NCBI GenBank assembly: GCA_017847835.1
Contig: JAGASH010000009.1
Location: forward strand, 62,001 to 126,000
DNA from: Oscillospiraceae bacterium
GTDB taxonomy: Bacteria; Bacillota; Clostridia; Oscillospirales; Ruminococcaceae
DNA: 64,000 bases
Reading direction: 5' to 3'
Position numbers and translations under genes: made by a program. Shown in pieces: positions 59,830-64,000 of this stretch. How positions within the stretch are numbered: the stretch's first letter is position 1; every line of letters starts with the position of its first letter. The notes under the pieces are model-generated. The model worked only from the letters and a program-made list of their open reading frames with translations. It was not told where the DNA came from and did no database searches.

Positions 59830-60226
59830 GCCGCTCTCCGAAAAGGAAGCCGCGGCTTATTCGCCGAACGTTCTCGCGTTTTACGGGGACTCGGTTTATG
59901 AAACTCTCGTCCGCGAGAACATCGTCCGCAATCATCAGACAAACGCGGGCAGGCTTCACGAGCTTGCCGTAAAACGTGTTCGGGCAAGCTTTCAGTCCGA
60001 GGCAGTGAATATCGTCGAGCCTCTCCTCACGGAAAAGGAAGCAGATATTCTTCGGCGCGGCAGAAACGCAGGCGGAATTTCCGTTCCGAAAAGCTCGAAC
60101 CCTTCCGAATACCGCCGCGCGACCGCTCTCGAAACGCTTTTCGGGTATCTCGCGCTTAGCGGACAAAACGACCGTTTGAGGGAACTTTTTGACGCAATCA
60201 GCAATACGTTTTCCGAAGAAGGTTGA
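59804..60226 (+). CDS. mrnC: mini-ribonuclease III
   Basis: Matures 23S rRNA ends. Start taken as TTG 59804 (STTFLKSEPLSEKEAAAYSPNVLAFYGDSVYE), with GAGGAG seven bases upstream and inside the end of the preceding gene. The RNase III-type acidic signature is LAFYGDSVYETLVRE (Asp/Glu), with the second acidic motif in ALETLFGYLALSG. 140 residues and no dsRBD, as in MrnC. It overlaps the methyltransferase-like gene by 26 bases; yitT follows after 4 bases. Confidence 0.9.
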   Translation: MSTTFLKSEPLSEKEAAAYSPNVLAFYGDSVYETLVRENIVRNHQTNAGRLHELAVKRVRASFQSEAVNIVEPLLTEKEADILRRGRNAGGISVPKSSNPSEYRRATALETLFGYLALSGQNDRLRELFDAISNTFSEEG

Positions 60227-60230
60227 GCAA

Positions 60231-61091
60231 ATGAAAAAGAAAATCCGCCGCTGGGCAATCGACATTCTTGTGATGATTTTTGCGTCCGCGATTTATTCGC
60301 TTGGCATTCACATCTTCATCTCGCCGAATGATATCGCGCCGGGCGGTGTTACGGGAATTGCAATTATTCTCACGAATTTCTGGGGAATAAGCGTCGGCAC
60401 GCTGATTTCTCTGCTGAATATTCCGCTGATTATCGCGGGATTTATTCTGCTGAACAAAACCACAATGATAAAAACGATGATTTCGGTTGCGCTGATAACC
60501 GTTTTCACGAATTTAGCCGAGATGTTTGTTCCCGTGTATGACGCTTCCGGCGGAAACGGAGTTGTCGCGGCAATTTTCGGCGGCGCGGCTATGGGTATCG
60601 GTCTGGGGCTCGGCTATAACCGCGAGAGCACCTCGGGCGGCACGGATATCCTCACGAAAATCATCGGTAAATATCACACCGATTTCAAGCTTGGAGCAAT
60701 ACAGGCGGTGCTTGACGGGATTGTCGTCGTTATGGGATTTGTGGTGTACAGAAACGTCAACACCGTGCTTTTTGCGGTGATTGCGATTTTCGTTCAGTCA
60801 AAGCTCACGGACACTATCGTTTACGGCAGTCAGGAAAGCCGGTTTATGCTGATTTTCTCGGAGAACTACAAGATGATTGCCGAGGAGATTTTGAAACAGA
60901 GCAACGGCGTGACATTGTTCAAGGGAGAGGGCGCGTACAGCGGAAGCGAAAGGCAGGTTCTCGCGACGGCTGTTCACAGGAGCAATTATTCCAAGGTAAA
61001 ACGCATTGTTAAAACCGCCGACCCGAAAGCGTTTGTCATCACAACCAGCGCAAACGAGGTTTACGGTGAAGGTTTTACAAAGCTGAATTAG
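60231..61091 (+). CDS. YitT family membrane protein
   Basis: Start at ATG 60231 (MKKKIRRWAIDIL); the longer frame overlaps mrnC without RBS. About five to six membrane segments (residues 10-210), typical YitT signatures IFISPNDIAPGGVTGIAIIL, GLGYNRESTSGGTDILTKII and FVVYRNVNTVLFAVIAIFVQSKL, and a soluble C-terminal DUF2179 domain (FKGEGAYSGSERQVLATAV..NEVYGEGF). 286 residues. Family function is unassigned; transport is suspected. Confidence 0.93.
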   Translation: MKKKIRRWAIDILVMIFASAIYSLGIHIFISPNDIAPGGVTGIAIILTNFWGISVGTLISLLNIPLIIAGFILLNKTTMIKTMISVALITVFTNLAEMFVPVYDASGGNGVVAAIFGGAAMGIGLGLGYNRESTSGGTDILTKIIGKYHTDFKLGAIQAVLDGIVVVMGFVVYRNVNTVLFAVIAIFVQSKLTDTIVYGSQESRFMLIFSENYKMIAEEILKQSNGVTLFKGEGAYSGSERQVLATAVHRSNYSKVKRIVKTADPKAFVITTSANEVYGEGFTKLN

Positions 61092-61124
61092 TTCATATTA
61101 CAATTTTATAAAAGGAGAAATTTT

Positions 61125-61877
61125 ATGTCGGGACATTCAAAATGGAGCACAATCAAGCGTAAAAAGGGCGAAAAGGACGGCGCAAGAGCAAAGGTTTTCA
61201 CGAAGATAAGCCGTGAAATTCTCGTTTGCGTTAAGGAAACGGGCAGCGCAGACCCCGCGAATAACTCAAAGCTTGCGACGCTTGTTCAAAAGGCAAAGTC
61301 CAACAATATCCCCAACGACAACATCGACAGACTGCTCAAAAAAGCAGCGGGCGGCGGTGAAAAGAACGACTACGAAAACTGCGTTTACGAGGGCTATGGT
61401 CCCGGCGGAGTTGCCGTAATCGTGGACTGCCTCACCGATAACAGAAACCGTACCGCGGGCGAAATCCGTCACTATTTCGACAAGTTCGGCGGTAATATGG
61501 GTACATCGGGCTGCGTTTCGTTTATGTTCTCGCTGAAGGGTGTTATCGTTCTCAACAACGAGGACGGCGACATCGACGAGGACAAGGCTATGGAGGATAT
61601 CCTCGAAAGCGGCGCGGACGACTTCTCTTTCGAGGACGGTGTTGTGGAAATCTCAACCGACCCGTCAACCGTGGGAGCTGTTGCCGAGGAGCTTACAAAG
61701 CGCGGATATCAGGTAATCTCCGCTGAGGCGGCACAGGTTCCTTCTACTTATACAACGCTCACCGATGAAGACCAGCTCAAAAAAATGGGACTGCTTCTGG
61801 AAACGCTCGACGATAACGACGACGTTCAGAATGTATGGCACAACTGGGACGAGCCCGAAAGCAGCGACGAGGATTAA
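61125..61877 (+). CDS. YebC/PmpR family DNA-binding protein
   Basis: 250 residues. MSGHSKWSTIKRKKGEKDGARAKVFTKISREI is the invariant N-terminus, followed by NIPNDNIDRLLKKAAGG, YEGYGPGGVAVIV, TDNRNRTAGEIRHYFDKFGGNMGTSGCVSFMF. Described as a transcriptional regulator; recent work on homologues points to a role in translation of difficult sequences. RBS AGGAG. The gene has its own terminator at 61893. Confidence 0.96.
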   Translation: MSGHSKWSTIKRKKGEKDGARAKVFTKISREILVCVKETGSADPANNSKLATLVQKAKSNNIPNDNIDRLLKKAAGGGEKNDYENCVYEGYGPGGVAVIVDCLTDNRNRTAGEIRHYFDKFGGNMGTSGCVSFMFSLKGVIVLNNEDGDIDEDKAMEDILESGADDFSFEDGVVEISTDPSTVGAVAEELTKRGYQVISAEAAQVPSTYTTLTDEDQLKKMGLLLETLDDNDDVQNVWHNWDEPESSDED

Positions 61878-61892
61878 TTCCCGCAAATACAG

Positions 61893-61927
61893 AAAACCCA
61901 CGGAAAAGCTCCGTGGGTTTGTTTTTT
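61893..61927. terminator. bidirectional terminator between yebC and the Ser-rich lipoprotein gene
   Basis: AAAACCCACGGA pairs with TCCGTGGGTTT around AAAGC, with T-runs on the plus strand and A-runs on the left for the minus strand. Confidence 0.85.
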
Positions 61928-62907
61928 CAGATAAGCTCGATTGACACAAGCTGAGCTTCAATTCGCGGATAATACTGAGTGCTGGACATATACTTCACGT
62001 TGTCTACCACAACCTTGCATTTCAGGTATTCGTTGCCCTCGGGTATTCCGAAATCGGACAGCTTCGGGTTGTCATAGATGTTTCCGAAGTGAATACTTCC
62101 GTATTCGTTGCACCAGACAAGATTAAGGTCGGCGCCGGTCATCGGCTTGTGGCAAATTCCCTTTTCGCTGTCTATGGAGTAGCTCACAACGGGAAGCTCT
62201 CCCTCGGTCGGAATAAACACAACATCACCGATACCCGCAAAATTCGAGCCGCCCTCTGTTCTGAGATTTATGTATCCCGTGAGTTCCTTTTCACCGGAAA
62301 ATTCGCACGAGCCATAGCAGAAATAGCTTTTTGCCGCGTTGAGAATATCGTCCTGCATACGCGCAAAATTCGTTTCGGCATAGGTGAGCGTCATTCCGCA
62401 CATCTTTTCACCGACATTCAATCGTGTGTAGCCCGCGTCACCTGAAAAGGATACATCTCGGAAAGTTATTGAAATATCATCGTAAACATCGGCATTTTCT
62501 ATATTTGTACGGAAAACTCCGCTCGGCTCCGACGCGTAAATAAAGCCCATACAAAGCACCGACGAGAATGTTTCCTCGTTCAGCTTTTCAACTCTCGCGT
62601 CACCGCCCTCGGGCACGAAAACCTGCTTGATATCGGTTCTGAGAATTGTGTCACCCGCAAGTCCTTTGAGGAAGGTTTCGTTGGTTACGGGCTCGCTCTT
62701 TTCGGGCTCGCTTTCGGACGAACTTTCGGTTGATGAAGAAGACGACGACGAAACCGTTGTCGTTTCGGAAGAACTGCTTTCGGTTGTCGATGAGCTCGAA
62801 GAAGTGCTTTCCACAACGCTTGACGACGTGGATTTCTCCTCCTTTGTACTGCACCCGCAAAGCGCAGCAGCAAGAATTACCGCAAGAACTGCCTTTGTTT
62901 TTTTCAT
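61927..62907 (-). CDS. Ser/Glu-rich linker lipoprotein of unknown function
   Basis: 326 residues. Lipobox ALCGCS (Cys19) after a short signal peptide; then about 55 residues of Ser/Thr/Glu low complexity (up to about residue 74), a flexible stalk that lifts the globular part off the membrane. The globular region (75-326) has beta-rich blocks (FLKGLAGDTILRTDIKQVFV, DGDISITF-like, YEQLKC..) and four spaced Cys, with no recognised family. Monocistronic behind its own promoter. Confidence 0.8.
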   Translation of the reverse strand: MKKTKAVLAVILAAALCGCSTKEEKSTSSSVVESTSSSSSTTESSSSETTTVSSSSSSSTESSSESEPEKSEPVTNETFLKGLAGDTILRTDIKQVFVPEGGDARVEKLNEETFSSVLCMGFIYASEPSGVFRTNIENADVYDDISITFRDVSFSGDAGYTRLNVGEKMCGMTLTYAETNFARMQDDILNAAKSYFCYGSCEFSGEKELTGYINLRTEGGSNFAGIGDVVFIPTEGELPVVSYSIDSEKGICHKPMTGADLNLVWCNEYGSIHFGNIYDNPKLSDFGIPEGNEYLKCKVVVDNVKYMSSTQYYPRIEAQLVSIELI

Positions 62908-62950
62908 ATATTTTCCTCCGTTTGCTTTGGATTTTGTCTATTTTTAGTAT

Positions 62951-62979
62951 ATTATATCATCTGACAAGCGAAAAGTCAA
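62951..62979 (-). promoter_or_regulatory. promoter of the Ser-rich lipoprotein gene
   Basis: On the minus strand, TTGACT (62974-62979) and TATAAT (62951-62956), spacer 17. CGGAGGAAA before ATG 62907 is the RBS. Confidence 0.8.
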
Positions 62980-63100
62980 GCGTTTCCGTAAAAGTCAACA
63001 AAAAAGTTAGCTAATATTTGTTTAAAAAGTTACTTTACAAAACCGAAAAAATTACTTAAAATAGTAATAAGCGATTAAGTATAATAAGGGGAATTTGTGA

Positions 63101-64000
63101 ATGATTAAAAAAAGCGTGACAATGAGCGATATCGCAAAGGCAATGAATGTGAGCACCGTTACCGTGTCAAAAGCGCTCGGAGGAAAAGAGGGCGTGAGCG
63201 AGGCTCTTCGCGGGAAAATCAAGCAAAAGGCAATTGAAATGGGATATCGCGTACATACGGGCAGCCGCTCGGGCAAAGACGGACTTACATATAACATCGG
63301 GATAATTGTCGCAAAGCAGTTTATAAGCGAGCCGTCCGCGTTTTACTGGATTATTTACAAGCACCTTGTAGAGCTGCTTCAGAAGCAGAATTACTACGGT
63401 ATGCTGGAAGTTGTGGACAACGAAAACGGCGCGCTTGAAATCCCTAATTCCGTGAGCGAAAAAAAGGTTGACGGGCTGATTGTGCTGGGACAGTTTTCGG
63501 ACAGCTATGTCGACAAGCTGATGTCGTATTATATCCCCGTGGTGTTGCTGGATTTCTGCGTGGCAAGAGAGGACGCAGACGCGGTTCTTTCCGACAACTT
63601 TTACGGCGCTTTTCAGATCACGACGCATATTATCGCAAACGGTCACCGAAAAATCGCGTTTCTCGGAAACGTCCACGGGCAGTCATGTATTCAGGACAGA
63701 TTTCTCGGGTATTACAAGGCGCTGCTGGAAAACGGGATTTCGCTGCGGCAGGAGTGGATTATCCGCAGTCAGAATTCCGAGGGAGAGGTGCTGAAAAGCT
63801 TTGAGCTTCCCGAGGAAATGCCGACGGCTTTTGTTTGTTCATCGGACGAATGTGCGTTTGTTCTGGTAAATCAGCTGAAAAACGCAGGATTGAGAGTGCC
63901 GCAGGATATTTCGGTTGTCGGATATGACAATCACATCTACTCGACAATGTGCAGCCCTCACCTCACGACAATGGACGTGGACGGATTTCGTATGGCAAAG
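63101..64000 (+). CDS. LacI-family transcriptional regulator, N-terminal part (runs off window)
   Basis: Open from ATG 63101 to the last base of the window (300 codons, no stop). The N-terminal HTH is clear: TMSDIAKAMNVSTVTVSKALGG (residues 7-28), then GVSEALRGKIKQKAIEMGYR, the standard hinge-helix context. From residue 64 the effector domain begins (YNIGIIVAKQF), with DGLIVLGQ, RKIAFLGN, FVCSSDECAF and ISVVGYDNHIYSTMCSPHLTTMDVDG as in LacI/GalR proteins. RBS AAGGGG. The ligand and operators are unknown; the class binds CG-centred palindromes such as the one at 56543. Confidence 0.94.
   Translation, partial: MIKKSVTMSDIAKAMNVSTVTVSKALGGKEGVSEALRGKIKQKAIEMGYRVHTGSRSGKDGLTYNIGIIVAKQFISEPSAFYWIIYKHLVELLQKQNYYGMLEVVDNENGALEIPNSVSEKKVDGLIVLGQFSDSYVDKLMSYYIPVVLLDFCVAREDADAVLSDNFYGAFQITTHIIANGHRKIAFLGNVHGQSCIQDRFLGYYKALLENGISLRQEWIIRSQNSEGEVLKSFELPEEMPTAFVCSSDECAFVLVNQLKNAGLRVPQDISVVGYDNHIYSTMCSPHLTTMDVDGFRMAK

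Noticed and set aside
1-64000. CRISPR array, prophage or insertion sequence
   Set aside because: No regularly spaced direct repeats, transposase, integrase or phage structural genes are visible.

Overview
The window is chromosomal DNA from a Gram-positive, low-to-medium GC Firmicute of the Clostridia, most likely Oscillospiraceae/Ruminococcaceae. The signs are: a dockerin-bearing secreted protein; MurT/GatD peptidoglycan amidation genes; the L21 leader with rplU-prp-rpmA and a Prp-cleavable L27 extension; a PyrR-controlled pyr operon with type-1B dihydroorotate dehydrogenase (PyrD/PyrK); FabV; YfmF/YfmH-type M16 proteins; and consensus TTGACA-17-TATAAT promoters. The gene assignments come from reading the translated sequence, with no database search.

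Layout. 1-9,400: end of a purine nucleoside phosphorylase gene, a dockerin/transglutaminase-like secreted protein, a 42-residue membrane peptide and FabV; on the minus strand a flavodoxin, a YunG-like protein, an SprA-like putative metalloprotease and an EAL phosphodiesterase with a degenerate GGDEF domain; then a zinc-ribbon membrane protein and a polar amino-acid ABC operon whose 5' leader holds a strongly structured element. 9,800-12,100: acyl-CoA synthetase plus a C39-like protein. 12,100-24,260: one long minus-strand run, pyrR-pyrC-pyrF-carA-carB-(membrane protein)-pyrK-pyrD-tcdA-murT-gatD, behind a perfect promoter and an attenuator-like leader. No pyrB or pyrE is present.

24,300-38,100: flavodiiron protein, two secreted proteins with LPXTG-like tails, MmcQ/YjbR protein, UvrD/PcrA helicase, SPFH protein, a 1430-residue acyl-CoA dehydratase activase fusion, a FapA-like DUF342 protein and MetA. 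38,205-38,294: tRNA-Ser(GCU). 38,600-42,090: thiS-thiF-thiG-thiH-thiE behind a terminator-embedded leader that fits the HMP-PP (thiS motif) riboswitch. 42,100-45,100: trkA-trkH potassium uptake. 45,100-50,400: aldose epimerase, chemoreceptor, dGTPase and a solitary MazF-type toxin, then a hairpin-rich block.

50,690-56,270: M16 pair, lgt, an unusual lipoprotein with a SecD P1-like domain, folD and a small membrane protein. 56,204-56,757 is a long gene-free region that carries a convincing unannotated small-RNA locus: promoter, about 126-nt transcript with long-range pairing, exposed anti-Shine-Dalgarno CUCCUUUC and an intrinsic terminator. A perfect cre-like operator lies between it and the L21 promoter. 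56,758-61,880: rplU-prp-rpmA, obg, a methyltransferase-like protein, mrnC, yitT, yebC. 61,900-64,000: Ser-rich lipoprotein and the start of a LacI-family regulator that runs off the window.

The most interesting items are the small-RNA locus, the MurT/GatD pair whose GatD lacks its expected catalytic residues, the SecD-domain lipoprotein next to lgt, the structured leader of the ABC operon, and the thiS leader.
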